The notes: generated by a model from the letters alone, not told the origin. Counted from the stretch's first letter, positions 25,461-34,395 are shown. The stretch is DNA of 64,000 bases from Desulfosporosinus sp. HMP52 (GCF_000765145.1 NZ_JMGA01000009.1:1-64000), one strand, 5' to 3'. Made by a program: numbers and translations.

Positions 25461-26666
25461 ATGACAGTTGATTTATCCGTTATGTATTGCGGCATAAAAC
25501 ATGATAGCCCCTTTATCTTAGCCCCTTCACCCACAACGGATCATGTGGATCGTTTGATTCAGGCTTTTGAAGCCGGATGGGCTGGGGCCGTCTTAAAGAC
25601 TGTTGCTGTTGATTCCCGAATTGTAAGTCGTGTTTTTCCCATGGTTACCAGCGTGGAACGAGAGAAGGCCTTCATCGGTCTGCAAAACATTGATCTTGTC
25701 TCCGAGCACTCTGTTGATATTGTAGAACAGAATGTAAAAGTCCTCAAAAAGAAATTTCCCCATAAAGTTGTCGTTCCCAGTATTATGGCCTTTACCAAGG
25801 AAGATTGGCAATCCTTAACCCAGCGTTTTGTTAAGGCGGGAGCGGATATTATTGAGTGTAGTATCTGGCATCCCCATGGTACTGAATGGACTCTATGTAC
25901 TAAAGTTGATGAACCGGTAGGAACTGAACAAATCGCCGGTTGGGTTAAAGAAGTAGCCGGAGATGTTCCCATCGTGATCAAATTATCTGCCTCAGATTCC
26001 GATATCATTGCCACGGCTGCAGCGGTAGAGCGCAGTGGTGCTAATGGAGTCAGTGCAATCAACACCATTAAAAGTATTACCGGAGTCAATTTAGACTCCT
26101 TAATCCCTTATCCTAATATAGCGGGGGTTTCAACCTATGGAGGACTTTCCGGACCGGCCTTGAAACCAATTGCCTTACGCTGTACTGCTGAGATTGCCCA
26201 AAAGGTTAATTTAGATATTGCGTCCAGCGGAGGAATTACAACTTGGCAGGATTGTGCTGAATTTCTTCTTCTGGGAGCCAGTACTTTGCAGTTGTGCACT
26301 GCTGTTTTACGTTTTGGCATAGGAATCATCGAAGAACTAAAACAGGGCTTAGAAGGTTGGATGATGGAAAAAGGTTTTCAAAATCTAACCGACGTAATTG
26401 GTAAATCATTGCCCTATCTGGTTGAGCATTCTCGACTTCCCAGAGGGATACAAGTTGTTTCCCAAATCAATGAAGAAGCCTGTAATGCCTGCGGGGCTTG
26501 CTACACTGCTTGTCATTCCGGTGGGCATGGAGCAATCAGCTTATTTGATGGGCAACCTCGGGTGGATGTTAATACATGCATAGGGTGTGGACTTTGCCGC
26601 TCTATGTGTTTTATGAAAGCGATATCTTTAATCCGGCCTAATGGTAAACCTAGCAGTGGGTTTTAG
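25461..26666 (+). CDS. PreA-like dihydropyrimidine dehydrogenase paralogue with ferredoxin tail
   Basis: 401 residues. An FMN-binding dihydroorotate-dehydrogenase-type barrel (about 1-310: FILAPSPTTDHVDR, VVPSIMAFTKEDW, VIKLSASDSD, GVSTYGGLSGPALKP, IASSGGITTWQDCAEFLLLG) is followed by two [4Fe-4S] motifs (CNACGACYTACHSG and CIGCGLCRSMC). PreA reduces uracil with electrons from PreT. Where PreA has SCPHGM, this protein has SIWHPHG, with TLC nearby as possible acid Cys, so it is divergent. No PreT partner lies next to it; YgfK could supply the flavin/NAD module. Its place between a purine permease and ssnA suggests reduction of a purine-derived ring, which is inference. Confidence 0.75.
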   Translation: MTVDLSVMYCGIKHDSPFILAPSPTTDHVDRLIQAFEAGWAGAVLKTVAVDSRIVSRVFPMVTSVEREKAFIGLQNIDLVSEHSVDIVEQNVKVLKKKFPHKVVVPSIMAFTKEDWQSLTQRFVKAGADIIECSIWHPHGTEWTLCTKVDEPVGTEQIAGWVKEVAGDVPIVIKLSASDSDIIATAAAVERSGANGVSAINTIKSITGVNLDSLIPYPNIAGVSTYGGLSGPALKPIALRCTAEIAQKVNLDIASSGGITTWQDCAEFLLLGASTLQLCTAVLRFGIGIIEELKQGLEGWMMEKGFQNLTDVIGKSLPYLVEHSRLPRGIQVVSQINEEACNACGACYTACHSGGHGAISLFDGQPRVDVNTCIGCGLCRSMCFMKAISLIRPNGKPSSGF

Positions 26667-26755
26667 AGTACCTGCATGTCGGATTATTAAAATAAGCAGC
26701 TATCAACATTTATGATCACTAACTAACCAACTTTAATAGAGAGGATGAAGATCGT

Positions 26756-28084
26756 ATGATTCTAGTCGCAAACGGTACAGTCTTAACCTTGGGGAAAAGT
26801 AATCAAGTAATTGCGAACGGCGGGGTTCTGATTCAGGACAGTAAAATTGTAGAGGTCGGTTCAACCCCAGACTTACAAAAACGTTTTCCCGAGGCGGAAT
26901 TCATTGATGCTCGTGGAAAAGTAATTATGCCGGGTATGATTAATACTCATATGCATCTCTATAGCACCTTCGCCAGAGGAATGGATTCCAAGAGTAAGCC
27001 GCCAAAGAGCTTTGGAGATATTTTAGAAGGGCTTTGGTGGAAGCTTGATAAACTGTTAACAATTGATGACGTCTATTATAGCGGCCTAACTCCTTTGATT
27101 GAGTGTATTAAGACGGGGACAACCACAATTATCGATCATCATGCCAGCCCAATGGCTATTACGGGAAGTTTATCAACTTTGGCAAAAGCAGCCAAAGAAA
27201 TGGGAGTGCGGGCTGCATTTTGTTATGAAGTCTCAGATCGAGATGGAGATGAGATTGCTCAAGAGGGAATTAAAGAGAATGTGGACTTTATTGCGGAGTG
27301 TCAGGCCAAGCCGGACTCTATGGTGGCGGGGATGTTTGGACTCCATGCTTCACTGACCTTATCCGATGAAACCTTGACGAAGTGCAGCGAGGAAGCTAAA
27401 CGTTTAGGAGCAGGATTTCACGTTCATGTTGCCGAAGGAAAAGAAGATTTAGACGACAGTCTCTCTAAATATGGAATGAGAGTAGTTGAACGACTAAACA
27501 AATTCGGAATCTTAGGACCAAAAAGTATTGCTGTACACTGTGTACATATCGACGATCACGAAATAGACCTTTTAAAGACTACTCAAACCCAAGTTGTGCA
27601 TAATCCTGAATCCAACATGGGAAATGCTGTAGGTGTGACACCGGTTCTAAAAATGTTAAGCGCAGGTGTTAAGGTAGGACTTGGGACAGACGGTTACACC
27701 TGTGATATGTTCGAGAGCGGCAAAGTCGCAAATATCCTGCACAAACATGCTTCTGCTGATCCCAGCGTTGCTTGGGGTGAAGTGCCGCAAATGCTTTATG
27801 GCAATAACCCTGAGATTGCCTCGGATTTATTCGGCGGAAAGTTTGGGGAGTTGACCCCAGGAGCTTGGGCAGATATTATTGTTGTTGACTATGTACCACC
27901 GACTCCTCTGGGTTCAAACAATTGGAGCGGGCATCTCCTTTTTGGTGTTTCGGGGAGGTCTGTTGAAACAACCATAATCAATGGTCGTGTGCGTATGCTC
28001 GATCGAAAGCTCATTGATATTGATGAAGAGGCTATTGGTGCTCGTTCAAGAGAGTTGGCCCAGGCACTTTGGAATAGAATTTGA
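26756..28084 (+). CDS. ssnA: SsnA family amidohydrolase
   Basis: 442 residues, a metal-dependent amidohydrolase: NTHMHLYS (His65, His67), HVHVAEG, AVHCVHIDDHE, and LGTDGYTCDMFE (metal Asp). SsnA is the member of the guanine-deaminase/chlorohydrolase superfamily consistently found with ygfK, ygeX, ygeY and the selenium-dependent hydroxylases. In anaerobic purine breakdown it is thought to deaminate or open a ring intermediate; the exact substrate is not shown by sequence. GAGAGGAT precedes the ATG. Next gene follows after 11 bases. Confidence 0.9.
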   Translation: MILVANGTVLTLGKSNQVIANGGVLIQDSKIVEVGSTPDLQKRFPEAEFIDARGKVIMPGMINTHMHLYSTFARGMDSKSKPPKSFGDILEGLWWKLDKLLTIDDVYYSGLTPLIECIKTGTTTIIDHHASPMAITGSLSTLAKAAKEMGVRAAFCYEVSDRDGDEIAQEGIKENVDFIAECQAKPDSMVAGMFGLHASLTLSDETLTKCSEEAKRLGAGFHVHVAEGKEDLDDSLSKYGMRVVERLNKFGILGPKSIAVHCVHIDDHEIDLLKTTQTQVVHNPESNMGNAVGVTPVLKMLSAGVKVGLGTDGYTCDMFESGKVANILHKHASADPSVAWGEVPQMLYGNNPEIASDLFGGKFGELTPGAWADIIVVDYVPPTPLGSNNWSGHLLFGVSGRSVETTIINGRVRMLDRKLIDIDEEAIGARSRELAQALWNRI

Positions 28085-28095
28085 GGTGATCTTTG

Positions 28096-29337
28096 ATGAA
28101 AAATGTGTTAGGACTGCGCTGTATTGATTGTGGAAAGCAAGTCCCGGCAGTGGCGGGAACCTATACCTGCCCGACGTGTGGCAAAACCGGCGGTATCATG
28201 GATGTGGAATATGATTACAAAGTAATTAATCAATTGACCTCACGTGAGCAGCTGGCTCAGTCCAAAGACTATTCGATTTTTCGTTACATGCCTTTTCTAC
28301 CCATCGGACCGGATTCTGCCCGCCCTCATTTGAGAGTTGGCTGGAGTCCTCTTTATAAACCTCAGGGCTTGGGAAAAAGCTTAGGTATGAGTAATCTTTA
28401 TGTCAAAGATGATGGTCAAAACCCGACGGCATCTCTTAAAGATCGAGCTTCGATTATTGCTGTTATTAAAGCAGTAGAGGAAAAGGCACCCACAGTTGCC
28501 GCGTCCTCCACAGGTAATGCGGCTTCCTCTTTGGCCGGCAGTGCGGCGGCTATGGGTATTAAGTCAGTGATATTTGTGCCAAGCCGTGCACCTCAAGGGA
28601 AGGTAGCTCAATTACTGATTTTTGGAGCTACGGTCATTAGTGTTCAAGGATCCTATGAAGATACATTCAGGCTATCGGCTGAGGCGATTGAACGATTTGG
28701 CTGGTATAATCGCAATGCGGCCATCAATCCCTACCTGGTTGAAGGTAAAAAGACAGTTGCCCTGGAAATTGCCGAACAATTAAACTGGGAGGTGCCGGAT
28801 TGGGTTATCCTATCTGTGGGGGATGGCTGTACAATAGCAGGGGTCTGGAAGGGCTTTAAGGATCTGTATAATGCCGGCTGGATTGACCGCTTACCGAAAA
28901 TCGCGGGAGTGCAGTCAACGGGCTGTTGTCCTCTGGTGGATGCTTTTGTGGAAAATCGTCCTTGGCGTCCCAAAGAAGAGAACACCATCGCTGATAGTAT
29001 TGCTGTGGGTGTGCCTCGTAATCCGGATAAGGCTTTAAATGCAGTTCGGGAATCCGGTGGAACAATGGTTGCTGTGTCAGATGAGGAAATCCTGGCAGCC
29101 ATGCGCGAACTGGGTAGAACCAGCGGTATTTTTGGCGAACCGGCTGGAGTAACAGGAACGGCAGGACTTAAGGTCTTGGTGGAAAAAGGCGTGATTGGTG
29201 CCGACGAAAAAGTAGTTTCAATTGTAACCGGTAATGGCTTGAAGGACGTTCAAAACGCCATTAAGGCAGTTGGTGAGCCTATTAGGGTTGAGCCATCCTT
29301 AAAGGAACTGCTGGTTAAGCTCGAAGGAAAAGTCTAA
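28096..29337 (+). CDS. Threonine-synthase-like PLP enzyme with zinc ribbon
   Basis: 413 residues from the ATG at 28096 (GAGGTGAT upstream). A rubredoxin-like zinc ribbon is formed by Cys9, Cys12, Cys25 and Cys28. The fold-type II PLP domain has SLKDRAS (Lys115 binds PLP), SSTGNAASSLAG (phosphate/substrate loop), SVGDGCTIAG and TGNGLKD. Threonine synthases have this layout, but a biosynthetic gene would be out of place here. It is followed after 36 bases by a second PLP enzyme, and both lie near ygeX, so a role in handling a diamino acid or beta-substituted amino acid from purine breakdown is likely. This is inference. Confidence 0.75.
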   Translation: MKNVLGLRCIDCGKQVPAVAGTYTCPTCGKTGGIMDVEYDYKVINQLTSREQLAQSKDYSIFRYMPFLPIGPDSARPHLRVGWSPLYKPQGLGKSLGMSNLYVKDDGQNPTASLKDRASIIAVIKAVEEKAPTVAASSTGNAASSLAGSAAAMGIKSVIFVPSRAPQGKVAQLLIFGATVISVQGSYEDTFRLSAEAIERFGWYNRNAAINPYLVEGKKTVALEIAEQLNWEVPDWVILSVGDGCTIAGVWKGFKDLYNAGWIDRLPKIAGVQSTGCCPLVDAFVENRPWRPKEENTIADSIAVGVPRNPDKALNAVRESGGTMVAVSDEEILAAMRELGRTSGIFGEPAGVTGTAGLKVLVEKGVIGADEKVVSIVTGNGLKDVQNAIKAVGEPIRVEPSLKELLVKLEGKV

Positions 29338-29373
29338 AGCTGGAATCCTAACACGAATTGAAGGAGGACTAAT

Positions 29374-30852
29374 ATGAGAAGCTTGATAAATTTAGAAATT
29401 AATGAAGAGCAGCTTAAGAAATCCGTACAGAGTGTTAAAGAAAAAAATATTGTTATCCCTACCTTGGCGCAAATGAAGGATCCTGATAAGATACCTGAAT
29501 CCGTTAAAGAGAAGCTGAAGAAAACCGGCTTATGGGATGTTGACCCAATTAACTTATTCAGAATTTCTTGGAAGAATCAACCGGTTAAAGAAGGCGGTTT
29601 ATTCAATCCGTTGCCGAATTATGTGGAAATCCCTTCCGAGATTTCAGGGGTTAAAGCCAGAATTATTGCTATGGCAGGAAAGTATTTTCCGACGGGTGCC
29701 CATAAGGTGGGAGCAAGTTTTGCTTGCTTAGTCCCTCGTTTAGTAACGGGACAATTTGATCCTAAATATCATGAAGCTGTTTGGCCTTCGACAGGGAATT
29801 ACTGCCGTGGCGGAGCCTACAATTCTGCCTTATTAGGCTGCAAATCAATTGCAATTCTCCCTGAAAATATGAGCAGAGAGCGTTTCGAATGGCTGAAGAC
29901 CGTTGCCGGGGAAATCATTGCCACTCCGGGCAGTGAAAGCAATGTTAAAGAAATCTATGATAAGACCTGGGAACTGCGCCGAACCCGGGATAATGTAGTG
30001 ATATTTAATCAGTTCGGTGAACTGGGCAATCATCTTTGGCATTATGAAGTAACAGGAAATGCTATGCATGAAATTATCAAAGCTGAAATGGGCGCGAAGG
30101 GGAAATTGGCAGGGGTTTGCTTAACTTCCGGTTCTGCCGGTACCCTTGGCAGCGGAGACTACTTAAAAGATCAGTATCCTCATGCTAAGATTGCCGTCGG
30201 TGAAGCTTTACAATGCCCAACCTTGCTGGATAATGGTTTCGGAGAACATAGGATTGAGGGGATTGGGGATAAACATATTCCTTGGGTTCACAATGTTAAA
30301 AACACGGATATGGTCATTGCTATTGATGATAATGATAGCTTAGGGCTGTTCCGTCTCTTTAATGAACCGGCAGGACAAGACTATTTGAGAGAGCAAGGAA
30401 TCTCGGAAGAGGTTATTACTAAGCTTTCTTGGGTAGGAATTTCCGGTGCGGCCAATATTTTATCCTGCATCAAATTTGCCAAATACTATGAGTTAACCGA
30501 GGATGATATTGTCATTACTGTCCTCACAGACTCAGCAGAAATGTATCAGTCCAGATTGAAAGAAATGGAAGAGGAGCGTGGCAAAGTCTACAATGCAGTC
30601 AATGCCGCCATCGACCATAATAGAAATGTCTTGGGTGTCAGAACTGACTCAATGGAAGAACTGACCTATCTAACCAGAAAACGCATCCATAACCTCAAAT
30701 ATTACACTTGGATTGAACAGCAGGAGTATGACTTGAGCGAACTGAATGCCCAATGGTACGATTATGACAATTATTGGGGACGACTCCACAAGATGGCTCC
30801 CGAACTGGATAAATTAATCGAACAGTTCAACGCCATGACCGGCGTGTCGTAG
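29374..30852 (+). CDS. TrpB-like PLP-dependent enzyme
   Basis: 492 residues, fold-type II. PTGAHKVGAS (Lys111 as PLP lysine) resembles the tryptophan-synthase-beta motif HTGAHK. WPSTGNYCRGGAYNSA and TSGSAGTLGSGDYL supply the phosphate and substrate loops. The long N-terminal extension (1-60) and the C-terminal helical region (after about 400) differ from TrpB and cysteine synthase. The function is not established by sequence. AAGGAGG precedes the ATG. It follows the zinc-ribbon PLP gene in an apparent operon with ssnA. A repeat hairpin overlaps its stop codon and may terminate transcription. Confidence 0.75.
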   Translation: MRSLINLEINEEQLKKSVQSVKEKNIVIPTLAQMKDPDKIPESVKEKLKKTGLWDVDPINLFRISWKNQPVKEGGLFNPLPNYVEIPSEISGVKARIIAMAGKYFPTGAHKVGASFACLVPRLVTGQFDPKYHEAVWPSTGNYCRGGAYNSALLGCKSIAILPENMSRERFEWLKTVAGEIIATPGSESNVKEIYDKTWELRRTRDNVVIFNQFGELGNHLWHYEVTGNAMHEIIKAEMGAKGKLAGVCLTSGSAGTLGSGDYLKDQYPHAKIAVGEALQCPTLLDNGFGEHRIEGIGDKHIPWVHNVKNTDMVIAIDDNDSLGLFRLFNEPAGQDYLREQGISEEVITKLSWVGISGAANILSCIKFAKYYELTEDDIVITVLTDSAEMYQSRLKEMEEERGKVYNAVNAAIDHNRNVLGVRTDSMEELTYLTRKRIHNLKYYTWIEQQEYDLSELNAQWYDYDNYWGRLHKMAPELDKLIEQFNAMTGVS

Positions 30853-30877
30853 GGACGGTCCTTTTAACACGTTTTTT
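30843..30877 (+). repeat. GGGACGG-core hairpin repeat, copy 1
   Basis: CGTGT (30843-30847) and ACACG (30867-30871) flank a GGGACGGTCC core and are followed by TTTTTT. It overlaps the stop codon of the preceding gene and probably works as its terminator. A near-identical copy lies at 32954-32982 and a divergent one at 44783-44802. Confidence 0.65.
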
Positions 30878-30989
30878 CGTAAAATTTTCATAGTTAACAA
30901 CTCGAAAGAGGCAGGGGTTCTTGCATAGGAACTACTGCTTCTTTTTATACTAATTAGGAAGTTTTGGTTTTTGTATGCTGCAAGGAGGC

Positions 30990-31254
30990 TGAGGTGGGAA
31001 GACTGTGCGGCGAGAAAGTATAACGTGTGGGAAGACAGTGTCGTCGTCGTTTTAGTCGTTTGAAGCATAAGTGCCTGCAACTGTGGTGCTTTCTGCTCCG
31101 AGGCTTCTTCGCTAAGTTAACTCATGCTAAGTTAGTGTCTGTAAGAAGAGTAATCCGTGCGAAGACAGTGCTGCAAGAAGGTGTAACACGTGCGAAGACA
31201 GTGCTGCAAGAAGGAATAAATCGTGCGAAGACAGTGTCTTCGTCGTCGTTGTTG
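30990..31254 (+). repeat. 33-bp tandem repeat and related units
   Basis: Three units of 33 bases begin at 31156, 31189 and 31222, each starting CGTGCGAAGACAGTG. The third continues as GTGTCTTCG, which pairs with its own CGAAGACA. Two looser relatives (GGGAAGACTGTGCGG near 30993 and GGGAAGACAGTGTCG near 31028) lie upstream. A frame across it would read repeats of RAKTVLQEG, but nothing else supports coding. The rest of the 449-base gap holds only the copy-1 hairpin and the ribosome-binding site of the next gene. Confidence 0.65.
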
Positions 31255-31301
31255 TAGTAGGCGCTGGCCAAAGATTTATACAAAGAAAGGATGCTGGTGG
31301 A

Positions 31302-32684
31302 ATGTCAATTTTGGTAAAAAATGCTTCCTATATTATAACTTTTAATGATCGGGACGAGATATTGGAGAATGCGGATCTTCTCATAGAAGGAAATAGAATA
31401 ACTGCCATAGGACGGGATTTGAGCTTGAACCCCATGGATAATCCTCAGATTATTGACGCTCAGGGAATGGCTGTCCTTCCTGGATTGGTGAACACTCATC
31501 ACCACCTCTATCAGACCTTATTTCGCGGACTTCCTGAAGTTCAGGGGATGCCTCTCTTTTACTGGCTTGTTAATCTCTATGAGTTTTGGCGGCATATCAT
31601 CCCCGATGCTGTCTATTATGGGGCGATGGTAGGTTTCAGTGAGCTGCTGCGCACGGGCTGCACCTTAACCACGGATCATCATTATGTTTTTCCAAGGGGG
31701 GAAGCCAGCAATTTCATCGATACACAAATTAATGCCGCCCAAGAGATTGGAATTCGCTTCCATGCTACCCGGGGGTCTATGTCCTTAGGAAAAAGTGAAG
31801 GAGGGTTGCCGCCTGATGAGGTGGTTCAGGACGCGGAGACAATCCTCAAAGATTCCCAGCGTTTGATTGAGAGGTATCACGATCCTTCTGATTACTCTAT
31901 GACACGCTTAGCGCTGGCCCCTTGTTCACCCTTTTCTGTAAGCCTTGACTTGATGCGGGAGTCACAATTATTAGCCAGAGAAAAAGGGGTTATGCTGCAT
32001 ACCCATTTGGCCGAGACACTGGATGAAGAAAAATTTTGTCTCGAACGTTATGGACGTCGGCCGGTGGAGTTAATGGAAGACGTGGGCTGGATAGGACCTG
32101 ATGTCTGGTTTGCCCATGCAATTCATCTTAGCGAACGAGAAATAAACCTGCTGGCTCGAAGTGGGTCGGGGGTTGCCCACTGTCCAAGTTCAAACATGAA
32201 GCTTGGCAGCGGGATTTGCCCAACTTCAGATTTGGTTAGAGCGGGGGCAAAACTAGGGATAGCTGTTGACGGAAGTGCCAGTAATGACGGTTCAAATATG
32301 TGGGAGGAGGTGCGCAGAGCTTATCTGCTTAACCATCTCCGTTATAAGGATGAAGGGTTGTCGGCTTATGAAACTCTGAAATGCGCTACCCGTGGGGGTG
32401 CAGATGTCTTGGGCAGACCCGATACAGGGCGACTGGAACCAGGGAAGGCAGCAGATATCATTCTCATTGATTTGAAGGACGTAGCCTATGCGGGTTCCCA
32501 CGACCCTTTGGTTTCCATAGTTTGCTGTGGGAATCATAGCTTTGTTGATACAACAATCGTCAACGGAAAAGTGGTTGTTCGCAAGGGTCAACTTCTAACT
32601 CAGGACACGGAAGAAATTCGAAAAAAGGCTCATCAAGTAGCCTGCGAAATTGTCCAAAAGGAACGCGGCTTGAAGAGTTCTTAG
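31302..32684 (+). CDS. 8-oxoguanine/guanine deaminase-like amidohydrolase
   Basis: 460 residues of the ATZ/TRZ-type amidohydrolase family: NTHHHLYQTLFRGL (His66, His68), HTHLAET, FAHAIHLSE, AHCPSSNMKLGSG, and AVDGSASNDGSNM with the metal Asp. The last two motifs and GLPEVQGMPLFYW are typical of 8-oxoguanine deaminases, which convert 8-oxoguanine to urate. Guanine deamination to xanthine would also suit the locus. AAAGGAT precedes the ATG. It appears to be a single-gene unit between repeat-rich gaps. Confidence 0.8.
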   Translation: MSILVKNASYIITFNDRDEILENADLLIEGNRITAIGRDLSLNPMDNPQIIDAQGMAVLPGLVNTHHHLYQTLFRGLPEVQGMPLFYWLVNLYEFWRHIIPDAVYYGAMVGFSELLRTGCTLTTDHHYVFPRGEASNFIDTQINAAQEIGIRFHATRGSMSLGKSEGGLPPDEVVQDAETILKDSQRLIERYHDPSDYSMTRLALAPCSPFSVSLDLMRESQLLAREKGVMLHTHLAETLDEEKFCLERYGRRPVELMEDVGWIGPDVWFAHAIHLSEREINLLARSGSGVAHCPSSNMKLGSGICPTSDLVRAGAKLGIAVDGSASNDGSNMWEEVRRAYLLNHLRYKDEGLSAYETLKCATRGGADVLGRPDTGRLEPGKAADIILIDLKDVAYAGSHDPLVSIVCCGNHSFVDTTIVNGKVVVRKGQLLTQDTEEIRKKAHQVACEIVQKERGLKSS

Positions 32685-32742
32685 AGGGCCCGCATTAATG
32701 GGCCTGTAAGGGTTTGATCCGGTTATTTTAACTTACTTCGAG

Positions 32743-32803
32743 GGCGATTTATCAAAGTGCGGCGAGAAGACTTCCACCTCCCTAGGTGGTGAGATAAATC
32801 GCC
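32743..32803. repeat. Long-range hairpin of unknown role
   Basis: GGCGATTTATC (32743-32753) is exactly complementary to GATAAATCGCC (32793-32803). Inside it CCACCT (32774-32779) pairs with AGGTGG (32784-32789). The element lies between the deaminase gene and ygeX. It may end the deaminase message, be a structured RNA, or be a small mobile element. Confidence 0.5.
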
Positions 32804-32953
32804 GCCCACAAAAGCTGCTGGCAGTCAATCGAGGGGTTGTTGAGAGAGTAAGGCCAGAATATTATTAGCGGTTCATATAAAGAAAATAACTATTGTAAAT
32901 CAGTACTCTGAAAATGTTTGGGTGCTGTTTTTTGTTTGGAAAATTGTGACGAA

Positions 32954-32982
32954 CGTGTTAGGGGGACGGTCCTTTTAACACG
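32954..32982 (+). repeat. GGGACGG-core hairpin repeat, copy 2
   Basis: CGTGTTA (32954-32960) and TAACACG (32976-32982) flank GGGGGACGGTCCTT. Apart from its longer arms it matches copy 1 at 30843. It abuts the sigma-54 promoter that follows by four bases. Confidence 0.65.
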
Positions 32983-32986
32983 TTAT

Positions 32987-33003
32987 TTGGCACGGAAATT
33001 GCA
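32987..33003 (+). promoter_or_regulatory. Sigma-54 (-24/-12) promoter of ygeX
   Basis: TTGGCACGGAAATTGCA has GG (32989-32990) and GC (33001-33002) separated by 10 bases. No clear full copy of either activator palindrome was found in the 300 bases upstream, so its activator is open. Confidence 0.85.
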
Positions 33004-33146
33004 TATTAGATTTGTGTTAGTAAGGCCAAAGGAATTTTTTTAGGGGGAGATAAAAAGTTCAATAATAAAACAAGAAATTGTTTTTAATACCGTATTAAAA
33101 TCCTAGTTTTATTGCACAATACTTAAAAAAGAGGAGAGGTACACTA

Positions 33147-34370
33147 ATGTCTGATAAAATTAAATGGACTAAGAATACTATGCTTAAGAATAACGGAACG
33201 GGTTCTTCGACTGAGCTTTTTAATAAAGATGCTATTGAAAAAGCCATCAATTTCCACAGAACGTTTCCGGATTATCAACCTACCCCGCTTCGCCAACTTG
33301 ATAAACTTGCTAAAAATTTAGGCGTTGGTGGAATCTATGTCAAAGATGAATCCTATCGTTTTGGACTAAATGCTTTTAAAGCCTTAGGCGGTTCGTATGC
33401 TATTGGCAGATACCTGGCGCAGAGGCTTAACAAAGACATTAGTGAGCTGCCTTTTGAAGTGCTTACATCCAAAGAAGTTAAAGAAAAGTTAGGGGATATT
33501 ACCTTCGCCACAACAACTGACGGAAATCATGGCCGGGGAATTGCTTGGACTGCTCGACAACTTCGCCAAAAGTCCGTCGTCTATATGCCGAAAGGGTCTT
33601 CTCAATATCGACTGGAAAGAATTAGATCAGAAGGCGCGGAAGCAGAGATTACAGATATGAATTATGATGACGCTGTACGGATGACGGCAGCTGAAGCAGA
33701 GAAGCATGGTTGGGTAGTCGTTCAGGATACCTCTTGGGAAGGCTATGAGGAAATCCCGAGTTGGATTATGCAAGGGTATGGGACAATGTCCGCGGAGGCC
33801 CTGGAACAGCTTAATGACTGTGGTATCGATAAACCAACCCATATTTTTATTCAAGCAGGAGTAGGTGCTCTGGCAGGATCTGTACAAGGATATTTTGCTT
33901 CGCTGTTTAAAGAAGATCGCCCGATTACCGCGATAGTTGAAGCTGATCAGGCGGATTGCTTATATAAATCGGCTCTTGCTGCTGATGGCAAACCCCGGGT
34001 AGTTGGCGGTGAGATGGCTACGGTTATGGCAGGACTTGCCTGCGGAGAACCGAATTTAATCGGTTGGAATATTTTAAGGGATTACAGTGATGTTTTTGTT
34101 TCCTGCCCGGATTGGGTGGCTGCTAAAGGAATGCGTGTCTTAGCTAATCCCTTGCTCGGGGATCCGAAAGTTATCTCAGGTGAATCCGGTGCCGTAACGA
34201 CAGGATTAATAAGTACAATTATGATTGATGATGCCTTCAAAGAAGCACGTGAAGCCCTTCAACTTAATGAATCATCTCAGATTTTAGTATTTAACACGGA
34301 GGGTAATACGGATCCCTTTAAATATCGGAGTATTGTTTGGGATGGTGAATTGCCATCAGCAGGGCGTTAA
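33147..34370 (+). CDS. ygeX: Diaminopropionate ammonia-lyase
   Basis: 407 residues, fold-type II PLP enzyme that splits 2,3-diaminopropionate into pyruvate and two ammonia. YRFGLNAFKALGG holds the PLP lysine (Lys78, equivalent to Lys77 of the E. coli enzyme), TTDGNHGRGIAW the cofactor loop, IQAGVGALAGSV the phosphate-binding glycines, and SGESGAVTTGL the C-terminal motif. AGAGGAG precedes the ATG. It has its own sigma-54 promoter and terminator. In the purine pathway it is thought to handle the diaminopropionate released from ureido intermediates by YgeY/YgeW-type reactions. Confidence 0.92.
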   Translation: MSDKIKWTKNTMLKNNGTGSSTELFNKDAIEKAINFHRTFPDYQPTPLRQLDKLAKNLGVGGIYVKDESYRFGLNAFKALGGSYAIGRYLAQRLNKDISELPFEVLTSKEVKEKLGDITFATTTDGNHGRGIAWTARQLRQKSVVYMPKGSSQYRLERIRSEGAEAEITDMNYDDAVRMTAAEAEKHGWVVVQDTSWEGYEEIPSWIMQGYGTMSAEALEQLNDCGIDKPTHIFIQAGVGALAGSVQGYFASLFKEDRPITAIVEADQADCLYKSALAADGKPRVVGGEMATVMAGLACGEPNLIGWNILRDYSDVFVSCPDWVAAKGMRVLANPLLGDPKVISGESGAVTTGLISTIMIDDAFKEAREALQLNESSQILVFNTEGNTDPFKYRSIVWDGELPSAGR

Positions 34371-34395
34371 TACGTCCTGTCCATGATATGATAAG

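Noticed and set aside
25559-26089. Minus-strand open frame of 176 codons inside the PreA-like gene
   Set aside because: Antisense to a protein with clear FMN and iron-sulfur motifs; residue composition is that of a codon shadow.
31156-31254. Possible CRISPR array
   Set aside because: Units are directly adjacent and nearly identical over their full length, with no unique spacers and no cas genes.
31027-31257. Open frame of 76 codons with RAKTVLQEG repeats
   Set aside because: The repeats follow the 33-bp DNA repeat; there is no ribosome-binding site and the start lies within repeat DNA. Treated as non-coding.
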